From: Amphiura filiformis
Taxonomy: Eukaryota > Echinodermata > Ophiuroidea > Amphilepidida > Amphiuridae
Assembly (NCBI RefSeq): GCF_039555335.1
Contig: NC_092629.1
Coordinates: 4,731,912-4,795,911 of the forward strand
Reading direction: 5' to 3'
DNA length: 64,000 bases
Shown here: positions 1-10,686 of the stretch, piece after piece
Numbering within the stretch: position 1 is the stretch's first letter
Layout: the number at the start of each line of letters is the position of its first letter
Notes under the pieces: model-generated
What the model saw: the letters and a program-made list of their open reading frames with translations, nothing else
What the model was told of the DNA's origin: nothing
Database searches by the model: none
Made by a program: the position numbers and the translations under genes

Positions 1-944
1 AAATTTAGCCCCTAGATGACCTTTGACCTCGGTTGACCTTAATTTTGTTTTGCACATATATTCCCCTCATATCAAGGATTCCACCCACCAAGTTTGAGCC
101 CGATAGGACAAAGTTTGAAATCCATGAACTTTGACCTTTGACCTCGGATGACCTCCATATAATGTTTTTCATGCTCCCCTCATATGAAGGATTCCACCCG
201 CCAAGTTTGAGCCCGATCGGGCAAAGTTTGAATCCATGAACTTTGATCTTTGACCTCGGATGACCTCCATATAATGTTTTTCATGCTCCCCTCATACGAA
301 GGATTCCACCCGCCAAGTTTGAGCCCGATCGGGCAAAGTTTGAAATATGACCCCTCCGTAATGACCTTTGACCTCGGCTGACCTCGATTTTATTCCGGGC
401 ATATACTCCCCTCGTATCAAGGATCCCACCCACCAAGTTTGAGCCCGATCGGACAAAGTGTGAGATTTGACCCCTCCGTAATGACCTTTGACCGCGGTTG
501 ACCTCGATTTTATTTTGGGCATATATTCCCCGCGTATCAAGGATCCCACCCACCAAGTTTGGGCCCGATCGGACAAAGTTTGAAATTTTGACCTTTGACC
601 TTGACCTCCGATGACCTTCTAAACTACCCGGTAAACAGCGTACGCCCGGTACGCATCTATGTCTGAAATATCGGAACGATGCGTCGAAGAGCGGCGAAAC
701 GCATAGCCGGACAGACATCTAACGGCTATTATTTTAGTAGTACTAGTGCACCTGTAGCTGTGAGGACCCTGAAGCTGTATGAAGGTTTATATCAGCAATT
801 TCAAACATATTGGGGAATCCACCATATTCCTACTGTGTTGCTTCCAGTAGGGAGCCTTGTGTGGTACCTGCAGCTACTACAGATACACTATTTCTTTGAA
901 AGCAAAATAACTCTTGTCCCTTGTGGTCTCTGGCAATACTCCAG

Positions 945-966
945 GAATGAATGAATGAATGAATGA
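945..966. repeat. (GAAT)n microsatellite
   Basis: Perfect short AATG/GAAT tandem repeat inside the spacer between two satellite blocks. Confidence 0.85.
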
Positions 967-2629
967 CCTATTCACCCATAAAAAGCACCATGCTGCTTGG
1001 GCAACTTGAGACACGTTGGGAGTCGTCTATTGGATTCTTTGCATCCACTTGTTTGTTATCCACTTAAGGTATATTTTCCCCCTAGATGACATTTGACCTC
1101 GAGGGGGCCCTTCGAAAACCACCCGGTCAACATGCTTTTCCCGTTACCTATCCATATCCAAAATTTCGGCTCGATGCGCCAAAGCACGGCAGAACGCATA
1201 GCCGGACAGACAGACAGATAGATAGATAGATAGACAGATAGAGACCGCTTATTATTTTAGTAGTACTAGTGCACCTGCAGCTGTGAGAGCCCTGATGCTG
1301 TGAGAGCACTGGCATGATAGCGATACTGTTTGACCCCGGATGACCTTTGACCTCGGATGACCTTGGTGTCATTTTTTTCATGCTCCCCTCATACGAAGGA
1401 TTACACCTAGTTTGAGCCCGATAGGACAAAGTTTGAAATCCATGACCTTTGACCTCGGATGACCTCCATATGTTTTTCATGCTCCCCTCATACGAAGGTT
1501 TCGACCCACCAAGTTTGAGCCCGATCGGACAAAGTTTGAAATTTGACCCCTCCGTAATGAACTTTGACCTCGGTTGACCTCGACTTTATTTTGGGCATAT
1601 ATTCCCCTCGTATCAAGGATCCCACCCGCCAAGTTTGGGCCCGATCGGACAAAGTTTGAAATTTTGACCTTTGACCTTGACCTTCGATGACCTTCAAAAG
1701 TACCCGGTAAACAGCGCCCGCCCGGTACCCATCTATGGCTGCAATATCGGAACGATGCGTCGAAGCGCGGCGGAACGCATAGCCGGATAGACAGACAGAC
1801 AGACACACAACGGCTATTATTTTAGTAGTACTAGTGCACCTGCAGCTGTTAGAGCCCTGGCATGAGAGTGATACTGTTTGACCCCAGATGACCTTTGACC
1901 TCGGATGACCTCGGTGTGATTTTTTTCATGCTCCCCTCATACGAAGGATTCCACCTATCAAGTTTAAGCCCAATAGGGCAAAGTTTAAATTTAGCCCCTG
2001 TACCTCGGTTGACCTCAGTTTTGTTTTGCGCATATATTCCCCTCGTATCAAGGATTCCACCCACCAAGTTTGAGCCCGATAGGACAAAGTTTGAAAACCA
2101 TGACCTTTGACCTTTGACCTTGGATGACCTCCATATAATGTTTGTTTTTCATGCTCCCCTCATACGAAGGATTCCACCCACCAAGTTTGAGGCCGATCAG
2201 ACTAAGTTTGAAATTTGACCCCTCCGTAATGACCTTTGACCTTGGTTGACCTCGATTTTATTTCGGGCATACATTCCCCTCGTATCAAGGATTCCACCTA
2301 CCAAGTTTGGGCCTGATCGGACAAAGTTTGAAATCCATGACCTTTGACCTTGACCTCCGATGACCTTTAAAACTACCCGATAAATAGCGCCCGCCCGGTA
2401 CCCATCTATGTCTGAAATATTGGAGCGATGCGTCGAAGCACGGCAAAACGCATTGCCGGACAGACACACAGAGCTCATTATTTTATTAGTAAAGATAGAT
2501 AGATAGTGCACCTGCAGCTGTAATGGCCCTGTAGCTATTATTAGGGCACCATCTGCATGATAGACATACTTTTTGACCCCAGATGACCTTTGAACTCGGA
2601 TGACCTGCTCCCTCATATCAAGTTTAAGC

Positions 2630-2656
2630 ATAGACCCTGGAATATCCAGGGTCTAT
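2630..2656. repeat. 27-bp palindrome
   Basis: The 12-base arm ATAGACCCTGGA and its reverse complement flank the 3-base spacer ATA. The hairpin sits inside a satellite unit and interrupts it. It recurs in copy B at 10,660-10,686. Confidence 0.85.
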
Positions 2657-3153
2657 GATTTAACACAATAGGGCAAAGTTTAAATTTAGCCCCTAGATGA
2701 CCTTTGACCTCGGTTGACCTCCATTTTGTTTGTATATTCCCCTCATATCAAGGATTCCACCCACCAAGTTTGAGCCCGATAGGACAAAGTTTGAAATCCA
2801 TGACCTTTGACCTCGGATGACCTCCATATAATGTTTTGCATGCTTCTCTCATATGAAGGATTCCACCCACCAATTTGACCCTCCGTAATGACCTTTGACC
2901 TCGGTTGACCTCGATTTTATTTTGGGCATATATTCCCCTCGTATCAAGGATCCCACCCACCAAGTTTGAGCCCGATCGGACAAAGTTTGAAATTTGACCC
3001 CTCCGTAATGACCTTTGACCTCGGTTGACCTCGATTTTATTTTGTGCAAATATTCCCCTCGTATCAAGGACCCCACCTACCAAGTTTGGGCCCGATCGGA
3101 CAAAGTTTGAAATTTTGACCTTTGACCTCCGATGACCTTTAAACCCACCCGGT

Positions 3154-3174
3154 CTTGAGTCTTGAGTCTTGAGT
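3154..3174 (-). repeat. 3' terminal (ACTCAAG)3 tail of the retrotransposon
   Basis: Three perfect 7-bp units lie at the exact junction with the host satellite. Short tandem tails rather than poly(A) are typical of CR1/L2-group elements. Confidence 0.75.
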
Positions 3175-3285
3175 TGATTCACTCCTTCAGTAAGCTAGGC
3201 TTGTCCTAGGAGGATTGTGCTGTGCATACGTGTCAGAAGGTGCTCATAAATTTACAACGTGCAAGTAAAACCGAAGACCGGCAGG

Positions 3286-5775
3286 TTACAAGGATTGGTG
3301 GGTTGGTGTAGTAGCCATATCCCTGAGGGCTGGTAGTGCCAGGGTCTGGAATTGGCTGACTGTTGTTGCTGCAATGACTGGTTGTGGTAGTCTGTTCCAG
3401 ATTGGGATGGTGCGAACAAAGAAGGAGTATCTGTATGTGTTTACTCTCGACTGGATGGGTTGGTAACTCAGGGTATTGTTTGCTCTTCCCAGACGAAGTG
3501 ATGGTATAACTACAGTCGGGAAGGGGATGTTCACAAGTCCATGGTGGATTTTGAAAAACATGGTGCCCTGGTTGAGTAGTCGTCTGGTGGCAAGGGAATC
3601 CCATTCAAGGCGTTGTAGCATACTGGTCACACTTTCGGTTCGCTCGTAATTGTTATAAACAAACCTAGCAGCTTGACGCTGGACAGACTCCAAAGCATTC
3701 ACCTGCTCACAAGAATACGGGTTCCATGCAGCTGAAGCAAATTCCATTTTTGGTCGCACTAGAGCCTGGTAAGCCTTGGTCTTAACATGTATCGGACAAG
3801 ATGACAAATTCCGTCGCAATACACCCAGGGTGCTACGGGCACTAGATGTGGTGTTTAGGACGTGATCCTTCCAGTCAAGATGTTTGTTAATTGTAACTCC
3901 AAGATATTTGTGCTTCGATGACTTAACAATGCTGTGACCGTCTACCTGATAGATGTGAATCAGTGGTTTGGTCTTGCGGGTGATGGTAAGAGTCTCGCAT
4001 TTAGTAGCGTTAAAGCTCATCTGCCACTGGTCAGCCCACTGGAAGACTTTGTTCAAATCATCTTGGAGAGTGTCTTGGTCTTCAGTGCTCTGGATTTCAC
4101 GATACAGGATACTGTCATCCGCGAATAGACGGAGAGTTGAGTTGATGTTGGTTACGATGTCATTAATGTACAGAAGAAAGAGGGTTGGACCTAGGACTGA
4201 GCCTTGTGGAACTCCTGAAATTACCGGTGACCACTTGGAGTGGGTGCCATTGATGGTGACACATTGCTCACGTCCCCCCAGAAAATCCTGAATCCAATTG
4301 AGTGTCTTTCCTCTTATGCCATAGTAAGTTAGCTTGGATGCAAGACGTTTATGGGGCACCTTATCGAACGCCTTGCTAAAGTCAAGAAGCAAGACGTCTG
4401 TCTGCCCTCCTCTATTCAACACTTCTGACCAGTCCTGCGTAGCCTGGATCAACTGGGTTTCACAGGACATTTTTTCCCTGAATCCATGCTGCTCATCGAC
4501 AATGATGTGGTTCTTGGCGAGATGTTTTGCAGTATGTGATAACACGATGTGTTCCATCAGTTTGCAGGCTATGCTAGTAAGACTAACTGGACGGTAGTTC
4601 TCGGGCGATGACTTGCTCCCTTTCTTGTAAATGCCAGTTACCAGTGCTCTTTTCCAGTCAGAAGGTAGTGTACCGCTATCATATGATTGTTGGAATATGA
4701 ACTGGAGCATGGGTCCAAGTTCTGAAGCATAATCTCTTAAAAATCTTGAGGGTATGTTGTCAGGTCCGCTTGCTTTATTACAGTTAAGCTGCTGAAGTTG
4801 CTTAACAACACCATGTAGTTCAACATGCAAATTTGAAATGTCAGTAAATGGTGAGGCGCCTTTACTTGGTATATTGTCCATCTTCACTTGTGTAAAGACT
4901 GAAGTGAACTGTTGGTTTAAGGCTTCAGCAATGCCTTTATCGGATGAATAAGTCCTGTTATTAACAGTTAATGGAGGTATCCCAAGTGATTCCTTCCTAA
5001 GAGATTTGATGTAACCCCAGAATCTTTTGGGATTTGTTTCAAGGCTTGGGCCAATGACGTCTGATTTATAAGACTCATGACTCTCTCTGATCATATTAGT
5101 GACCTTGTTTCTTTGCTTTTTGTAAGCATTGTAGAGTTTTGTTTTGTTTGCGGAGCCTGCATTTTGCGACTTCTTAAACAGTTTGTCACGTTTTCTCATT
5201 TGACGGACAATGAGCGGGCTTATCCAAGGATGAGATTGTTTCCCATTGGACATCTTGTGGGGTATAAACTTGTCCATGTCAGTATGCACTATGTTCTTGA
5301 ATTTTAGCCAGTTTGTTTCGACTGAGTTATTTTCTGGCTTACTATCAAGGAAGGAGTTTACCTCCCTTGTAAGCGAGTTCCTTAGGGAATCAACATCAGC
5401 TTTTTGATATTGAAAAATCTTTCTTGGGACCTTTCTTTTAACAGTTGGTGACACATTTATACTGCAAGTAACAATTAGATGATCAGAAATACCAGGATGT
5501 GTTTGAATATTTGAGACCATGCTTGGATTATTTGTCATGATTAAGTCCAAAGTGTTTTGAGAGGCAGGTCTTGTTATCTTCGTCACCAATTGGACAAAAC
5601 TAATTTCTCCAAGTATATCAAGAGCAGTATCATGAAGGCTTTTTTTGTTTGCTGTCAGGCTTTGTAAGGTTTTTAGACCAGTCAATATCCGGTAAATTGA
5701 AGTCCCCACAAAGAAGGACATTTCTTTGCTTCGAGTTGCGGTTGGTTGTAGACAGGATTTTGTTGACACTGTCAA
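3286..5775 (-). pseudogene. Retrotransposon reverse transcriptase region, copy A (frame open for 829 codons)
   Basis: This frame encodes the end of the endonuclease (ISDHLIV, the conserved SDH motif) and a complete non-LTR reverse transcriptase. Visible RT motifs in order are SGPDNIP, NYRPVSLTS, QHGFREK, LLLDFSKAFDKVPH, SGVPQGSVLGP, the catalytic LFADDSIL and HKYLGVTI, then a C-terminal WNRLP block. The RT itself is uninterrupted. It is out of frame with the upstream endonuclease because of a run of seven T (plus strand 5,640-5,646) that copy B shares, so the break predates the duplication. The frame upstream of that run within this ORF is not the native one. Reverse transcription would act at a nicked chromosomal target. 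Confidence 0.9.
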
Positions 5776-6747
5776 TTAAATGGCGCAGTGGTTCAACTCC
5801 AGACTTTGGGGGTTGATAGAAACTTCCTAAATTTAGGAAACCCTTCCCCACAAACTCAATTGTAGACCATACTATTTCACAGGTAGTATCATATTCTGGT
5901 CTATCTGTTGCAACAAGATTTTCTTTGCAAGCTATAAACACACCTCCACCATGTATGTTCCTGTCCTTTCTAACCACATTATAATCATCGGGAAATATAG
6001 AATATGTGGGAATATTGGGTTCAAGCTTTGATTCACACCCAAATATAATATCTGGTTTGAGTTCATGGACTGATGCATGAAAGGCCGCTTTTCTTTTAGG
6101 CCAGTGTAGCCCGTCACAGTTGATGACCATAGCTTTGAGTTTTGGTGTTCTGTCAATTTTCTTGGCAGGTTTCCTACCTGAACTTGTAGGTACCTTAATT
6201 GGTGTTGATGTTTGTGTAGGATTGAAGATTTCGCTACAATTTTGAGATGACTCTTCAAGTTCACTATTCAAAACTTCAAATGAGTTTGACGTGTTAAGAA
6301 GAGTACTATCAAACAAGCCAGGTGATGTGTTAGGAACCCACATGTAATACAAAGCCAAGTTAAGTTTGAATGAGCACAATAAACGTTGTACATATGGCTT
6401 GTCATGCCAGTACATTGTGTATGATACCAGGTTGAACAATCGTCACAAAATATGCCTTTGTCCTCGTCCTTAACTTCAGCTTCACATATCCCACATGGGA
6501 AGGAACTAGCATTATTTGGTCCGGGATTCAATTCAACTTGGCCACTCATAAATAGCACCAATAAAATAAGGTGCTTTGGAGAAGAGCTTGATTTGTTGAG
6601 TAAACCAGTTCTGAGGAATCTATTTGGTTTGGATTTGAGAATGCAAGCAATTTCATGATATTGCTGATGAGATTGAGCTTCACTATGTTGCTCACCATTA
6701 TGAATGTTGATAATAGTTTTGGACCATCTCATCATGGTTTGGAGCAT
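5640..6747 (-). pseudogene. Retrotransposon N-terminal region: 2A-like motif, PHD finger and APE endonuclease, copy A
   Basis: In minus orientation the frame starts at 6,747 (MLQTMMRW). It runs through a hydrophobic stretch and GQVELNPGP, then a PHD-like zinc finger (CGICE, CDDCSTWYHTQC, CITCG). A one-base deletion near 6,333 shifts the frame; copy B has GGG where A has GG. The second frame carries the APE-type endonuclease: INCDGL, CESKLE, a GGGVF loop and CGDFNLPDIDW, with catalytic Asn, Glu and Asp positions visible. The endonuclease would nick target DNA for target-primed reverse transcription. The downstream end is displaced by the T7 run. The PHD finger may bind chromatin; that is family knowledge, not seen here. 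Confidence 0.85.
6517..6543 (-). other. 2A-like translational recoding motif (GQVELNPGP)
   Basis: The minus-strand codons read Gly-Gln-Val-Glu-Leu-Asn-Pro-Gly-Pro after a hydrophobic run. This matches the D(V/I)ExNPGP ribosome-skipping consensus except that Asp is Gln. 2A-like sequences near the N-terminus of APE-type non-LTR retrotransposons are known from sea urchins and other marine invertebrates. The Asp change may weaken it. Copy B has the same motif at 14,547-14,573. Confidence 0.6.
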
Positions 6748-7592
6748 CTTGCGACTCGTACCATGTTATATGTGGTCCGAGGGTTGGTACTTGATGGTGG
6801 AGATTAGTACCAACTTTATTTGGTAAATGTGGGTAGCATGCTCTATGCACGTACAGAACAGCTAGCACATGAAGTGCAAGTTTCAATACGTACTCCATGG
6901 TCAAGCTATATGTAGCTCAAACCTGTTTGAGTTCTATCAATTTTGTAAGGAAATTTATATGTATAAAATGAGAGCAAAAATGTCCAGTCTTCACCTTGAG
7001 AAGTGTGAACAAAAATTAATCTGTGAACATGATAAGATTGATGAAAAGCTTCAGTATATTTGACATTTGAACACTGTGTAAATAACTTTGCGAACACCTG
7101 TATGTAACTACATGCATACTACATGCTGTTTGGAAATTCCCGCCATGTTGTCACCTGACACCAAACAATAGGGCGTGGCGGCAAATTTCAATGTCACAAT
7201 ACAACATGAAAGTACACAATAATAAGAGTACCATAATTCATCATAACAAATAACATGAAACTTGAAGGCCAATTGTAAAAAGCAAGGATTGGTTTTACTT
7301 GCGTAGCTCTGACTTCTCCCAGTATGTAAGCTTATCCAAGCAGGCAGCCTGTGTAAGGATGCACTAAGGTGTCCGAATTCCTATGGCACAGAATGATCCT
7401 CAATGGTCAGAAAAATTGCAGTGTCAGAATCCAGCTGAGATGATATATTTTTAATCAACAGCACAAAAGGTGATGATAACAACACCCAGAGACAGGTAAT
7501 CAGTGAATACAGCGCAGTTTGATGAACAAATAATGCAAAAATATGAGAGCACCAAATAGGCACGTCTGCACAGCACAATGTACAGTGATGTA
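6748..7592 (-). other. Retrotransposon 5' region
   Basis: About 845 bases lie between the first zinc-finger ORF and the element's 5' boundary. A short minus-strand ORF (6,904-6,698) begins MTMEYVLKLALHVLAVLYV, which resembles a signal peptide, and overlaps the start of the next frame. I cannot tell whether it is translated. No other coding is recognised. Confidence 0.5.
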
Positions 7593-7742
7593 CATGCTTT
7601 TCCCGTTACTGATCCATATCCGAAATATCGCATTGATGCGTCGAAGCGCGGCGAAACGCATAGCCGGACAGACAGATAGAGACCGCTTATTATTTTATTA
7701 GTACTAGTGCACCTGCGGCTGTGAGAGCCCTGATGCTGTGAG
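7593..7742 (-). repeat. Right half of the satellite block split by the retrotransposon
   Basis: CATGCTTTTCCCG, the GCGTCGAAGCGCGGCGAAAC block, GACA/GATA microsatellite and TTATTATTTTATTAGTAC continue the terminal block interrupted at 3,153. Confidence 0.85.
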
Positions 7743-7749
7743 AGAACTT

Positions 7750-7826
7750 ATTGGGGTATGGGCGCTTATAGGGGTATGGGCACTTATTCGGGTGTGGGCA
7801 CTTATTGGCGTATGGGCGCTTATAGA
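7750..7826. repeat. 20-bp minisatellite, four units
   Basis: The unit GGGTATGGGCRCTTATW recurs about every 20 bases. It is repeated in copy B at about 15,777-15,851, where its reverse reading gives the artefactual ISAHTP peptide repeats. Confidence 0.85.
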
Positions 7827-7835
7827 ATTCATTTC

Positions 7836-8250
7836 CAGCAAGTTTGGGCCCGATCGGACAAAGTTTGAAATTTACAAATCATTTGCAGCAATGCATTCTG
7901 GGTGAGACATTACAGTGCATTTCAAATTGGGCAGATAGCCAAAAGCTGAATGAAACCCGCTTGGGCAGCTTGAAACTTGTTGTAGATTGTCTACTGGATT
8001 CTTTTTATCCACTTGCTGCTTTGTATCCATGTGGGGTATTTTCCCCATTTGACCTTTGACCTTGACCTCCGATGACCTTCAAAACCACATGGCCAACATG
8101 CTTTTCCCGATACCTACCTATATGCGAAATTTCAGCGCGATGCGTCGAAGCGCGGCGAAACGCATAGCCGGACAGACAGATAGATAGACAGACAGACAGA
8201 TAGACAGAGACCGCTTATTATTTTATTAGTATAGATAGATAGATAGATTT
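7836..8250. repeat. Further satellite fragments with GACA/GATA tract
   Basis: Partial 120-bp-unit sequence at 7,840-7,872 is followed by unassigned sequence. The terminal block with GCGTCGAAGCGCGGCGAAAC and microsatellite follows at 8,040-8,250. Confidence 0.7.
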
Positions 8251-8344
8251 AATGTAGAAAAGACCCAATATGAACATTGACCTGGATCTTATGAGTGTCA
8301 CCCCTAGTGGAGAAAATATTTTTTATTTAGGGGTCATACCTTAT

Positions 8345-8420
8345 TCAAGTTCAAGTTCAACTTTATTTGTTTTCATCTTTTCATCTCAATTCACATCAAT
8401 GTTATCACTAGGGCTTTATC
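8345..8420 (-). mobile_element. 3' end fragment of a non-LTR element
   Basis: In minus orientation the sequence reads CAAATAAAGTTGAACTTGAA. This is a common non-LTR 3' terminus with a (TTGAAC)n tail, and no coding remains. The duplicate is near 16,370. Confidence 0.45.
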
Positions 8421-8447
8421 CGGCTTATGGTTTGCACTAAATTTTTA

Positions 8448-8535
8448 AATTACCTGGTAATTAATTAAATTAAATTAATTAATTATCAAATAATTAATTA
8501 AAAATTAATTAATTATTAATTATTAATTAATTTGT
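8448..8535. repeat. AATTAATT low-complexity tract
   Basis: Almost pure A/T sequence of overlapping TTAATTAA palindromes; the same tract is at about 16,488-16,562. Confidence 0.8.
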
Positions 8536-8637
8536 TTATTTATTTATTCACTTGATATAGATGGATCATAACTGTAATTCTCAAATATTAATAATTACGC
8601 CATGTCAGTGAAAACTGGAAAATCCTTGAACATTAAA

Positions 8638-8782
8638 GTTGAATTTATACTCCATCGCTAAGCGACGAGCGATTGGTATTTGACCAATAAGATAGCTCGC
8701 TTTTCCAAACGCACCAAAAACGCTTTACATCATTGGCTAAAAACCATTCGCTATCGCTCAGCGTTGTAGTATAAATTCAGCT
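8638..8782. repeat. MITE with GAATTTATACT termini
   Basis: Ends GAATTTATACT and AGTATAAATTC form inverted repeats around a GC-containing core (CGCTAAGCGACGAGCG). Copies are at 16,665-16,807 and, longer, at 20,406-20,894. Confidence 0.75.
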
Positions 8783-8794
8783 TTTGCAATGGGT

Positions 8795-8975
8795 TATTCC
8801 AGTTGAAATCCATACGTCCCATTCGGAAAACATGACCGTAATCTCAAACATAGGGAGTGACTTTCAAAATGGGGTTACCTGATTGGGCGACTCCATTTGA
8901 AATTTACACTCTCTGTGTGGGAGATTATTAAGGTCATGTCTTCCATAGGGGGTGTATGGATTTCAACTGGAATAG
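8795..8975. repeat. MITE with TATTCCAGTTGAAATCCATAC termini (family member 1)
   Basis: The inverted termini pair (TATTCCAGTTGAAATCC with GGATTTCAACTGGAATA). Related copies occur at 16,821-17,001, 52,378-52,556, 53,466-53,606 and, more diverged, 62,679-62,960. Confidence 0.8.
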
Positions 8976-9000
8976 CTTATTGTTGTTTGTCTTTTTATAG

Positions 9001-9088
9001 ATCGATATGGGGAATACGACTTCTGTGTCCGTCATGAAGCTAGTAGAAGCAGGGATGGTAGAAGAAACGGAGCAATTGGGACACTACG
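9001..9088 (+). CDS. Alternative first coding exon of the LRAT/GTPase gene, copy A
   Basis: TTTTTATAG precedes the exon as an acceptor. ATG is at 9,007 and the donor GTAAGT follows 9,088 in phase 1. It encodes 27 complete codons starting MGNTTSVS, where Gly2 and Ser6 fit the N-myristoylation pattern MGxxxS. The phase fits the LRAT exon at 19,765, giving HYG-LVTDW across the splice. It is identical in length to the copy B exon at 17,033, so the tandem duplication has given the gene two equivalent first exons, the nearer about 2.6 kb from the LRAT exon. The acceptor implies an untranslated exon further upstream that I did not identify. Whether this outer copy is used cannot be told. Confidence 0.65.
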
Positions 9089-9107
9089 GTAAGTTTCTAT
9101 TACATAT

Positions 9108-9529
9108 GTGACGTGTCATGTCAAAAGGGGACACTTTTGGGCAGGATCGTAAATGGAGATATAGCCAAAAATCGGCCCGGAGGTGATTTTTTCATAATTA
9201 GGGTTTGTTGCGAATTTGTGATGTTATTAATGTTAAAAATATTGTCTGATAGTTTCAGACCGAAATATAACTGGCATCTTGTATTTTTTGAGACATTTTT
9301 CAAGTTAATTCCTACTCTCAACATTGTCAATAATATTTTTAAAGACAGATATCTCAATTTCCAATTTTATAATACCATAACTTCATAACTCAATATCTTC
9401 GCTTAGGAATGTCCGATTTCATTGGGGAAAACGGCGTTGGGGAGCAAAATATCTCTATATTTAAGATATGTAAAAACCTCAAAATTCATAACCTGCCCAA
9501 AAGTGTCTCCTTTTGACATGACACGTCAC
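9108..9529. repeat. 422-bp foldback MITE (GTGACGTGTCATGTC termini)
   Basis: It begins GTGACGTGTCATGTCAAAAG and ends with the inverse, ending CATGACACGTCAC. Inverted termini are about 38 bp long and ATAT flanks both sides. It sits 20 bases downstream of the first-exon donor. The copy B equivalent is at 17,134-17,555. Confidence 0.9.
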
Positions 9530-10659
9530 ATATTTCAGTTCAGTTCACAGGCAATTTTCATTGTTATGTTTTATATTACATTGCTGACCTCGGTTGACCT
9601 CGACTTTATTTTGGGCATATATTCCCCTCGTATCAAGGATCCCACCCGCCAAGTTTGGGCCCGATCGGACAAAGTTTGAAATTTTGACCTTTGACCTTGA
9701 CCTTCGATGACCTTCAAAAGTACCCGGTAAACAGCGCCCGCCCGGTACCCATCTATGGCTGCAATATCGGAACGATGCGTCGAAGCGCGGCGGAACGCAT
9801 AGCCGGATAGACAGACAGACAGACACACAACGGCTATTATTTTAGTAGTACTAGTGCACCTGCAGCTGTTAGAGCCCTGGCATGAGAGTGATACTGTTTG
9901 ACCCCAGATGACCTTTGACCTCGGATGACCTCGGTGTGATTTTTTTCATGCTCCCCTCATACGAAGGATTCCACCTATCAAGTTTAAGCCCAATAGGGCA
10001 AAGTTTAAATTCAGCCCCTACATGACCTTTGACCTCGGTTGACCTCAGTTTTGTTTTGCGCATATATTCCCCTCGTATCAAGGTTTCCACCCACCAAGTT
10101 TCAGCCCGATAGGACAAAGTTTGAAAACCATGACCTTTGACCTTTGACCTTGGATGACCTCCATATAATGTTTGTTTTTCATGCTCCCCTCATACGAAGG
10201 ATTCCACCCACCAAGTTTGAGGCCGATCAGACTAAGTTTGAAATTTGACCCCTCCGTAATGACCTTTGACCTTGGTTGACCTCGATTTTATTTCGGGCAT
10301 ACATTCCCCTCGTATCAAGGATTCCACCTACCAAGTTTGGGCCTGATCGGACAAAGTTTGAAATCCATGACCTTTGACCTTGACCTCCGATGACCTTTAA
10401 AACTACCCGATAAATAGCGCCCGCCCGGTACCCATCTATGTCTGAAATATTGGAGCGATGCGTCGAAGCACGGCAAAACGCATTGCCGGACAGACACACA
10501 GAGCTCATTATTTTATTAGTAAAGATAGATAGATAGTGCACCTGCAGCTGTAATGGCCCTGTAGCTATTATTAGGGCACCATCTGCATGATAGACATACT
10601 TTTTGACCCCAGATGACCTTTGAACTCGGATGACCTGCTCCCTCATATCAAGTTTAAGC

Positions 10660-10686
10660 ATAGACCCTGGAATATCCAGGGTCTAT
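10660..10686. repeat. 27-bp palindrome, copy B
   Basis: Duplicate of the ATAGACCCTGGA palindrome at 2,630-2,656. Confidence 0.85.

Larger units (their letters stand above)
1..3153 (-). repeat. Composite satellite with 120-bp core units (possible HINE/pearl-like element cluster)
   Basis: The stretch is built from units repeating at exactly 120 bp where they are tandem (for example 361 and 481). Each unit holds TGACCTTTGACCT, a TTCCCCTCGTATCAAGGAT block and a CCCGATCGGACAAAG block. Arrays end in a conserved block containing GCGTCGAAGCGCGGCGAAAC, followed by GACA/GATA microsatellite and a TTATTATTTTAGTAGTAC block. A core tandem repeat flanked by a unique block and a GACA-type microsatellite resembles the Helentron-associated or pearl elements of marine invertebrates; that link is inference. 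Open frames here (CLSVCLSGYAF on the minus strand, for example) are translations of the repeat. No host gene is seen. Confidence 0.85.
3154..7592 (-). mobile_element. Non-LTR retrotransposon (CR1/L2/jockey-like), copy A
   Basis: The element splits a satellite block. The sequence before 3,154 (CCCACCCGGT) and after 7,592 (CATGCTTTTCCCG) rejoins to the uninterrupted form CCGGTCAACATGCTTTTCCC seen near 1,125. In minus orientation it has a 5' region of about 0.85 kb, an N-terminal 2A-like motif, a PHD-type zinc finger, an APE-type endonuclease, a reverse transcriptase and a short 3' end with three 7-bp repeats. No terminal repeats of LTR type are present. I saw no clear target-site duplication. 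Confidence 0.9.
1567..9586. repeat. Tandem segmental duplication, copy A (8,020 bp)
   Basis: Bases 1,567-9,586 and 9,587-17,612 align end to end with only scattered single-base differences. Copy A starts inside the 120-bp satellite and ends within the first partial unit of the hairpin array (TTGCTG at 9,581-9,586). The unit carries one retrotransposon, several MITEs and one coding exon. Many differences are homopolymer length changes, so the copies are very young, or partly an assembly product. Confidence 0.95.

Noticed and set aside
281..3182. Minus-strand frames with repeated NFVRSGPNLVGGILDTRG peptides
   Set aside because: These follow the 120-bp satellite unit exactly; since 120 is a multiple of three, all frames stay open by chance.
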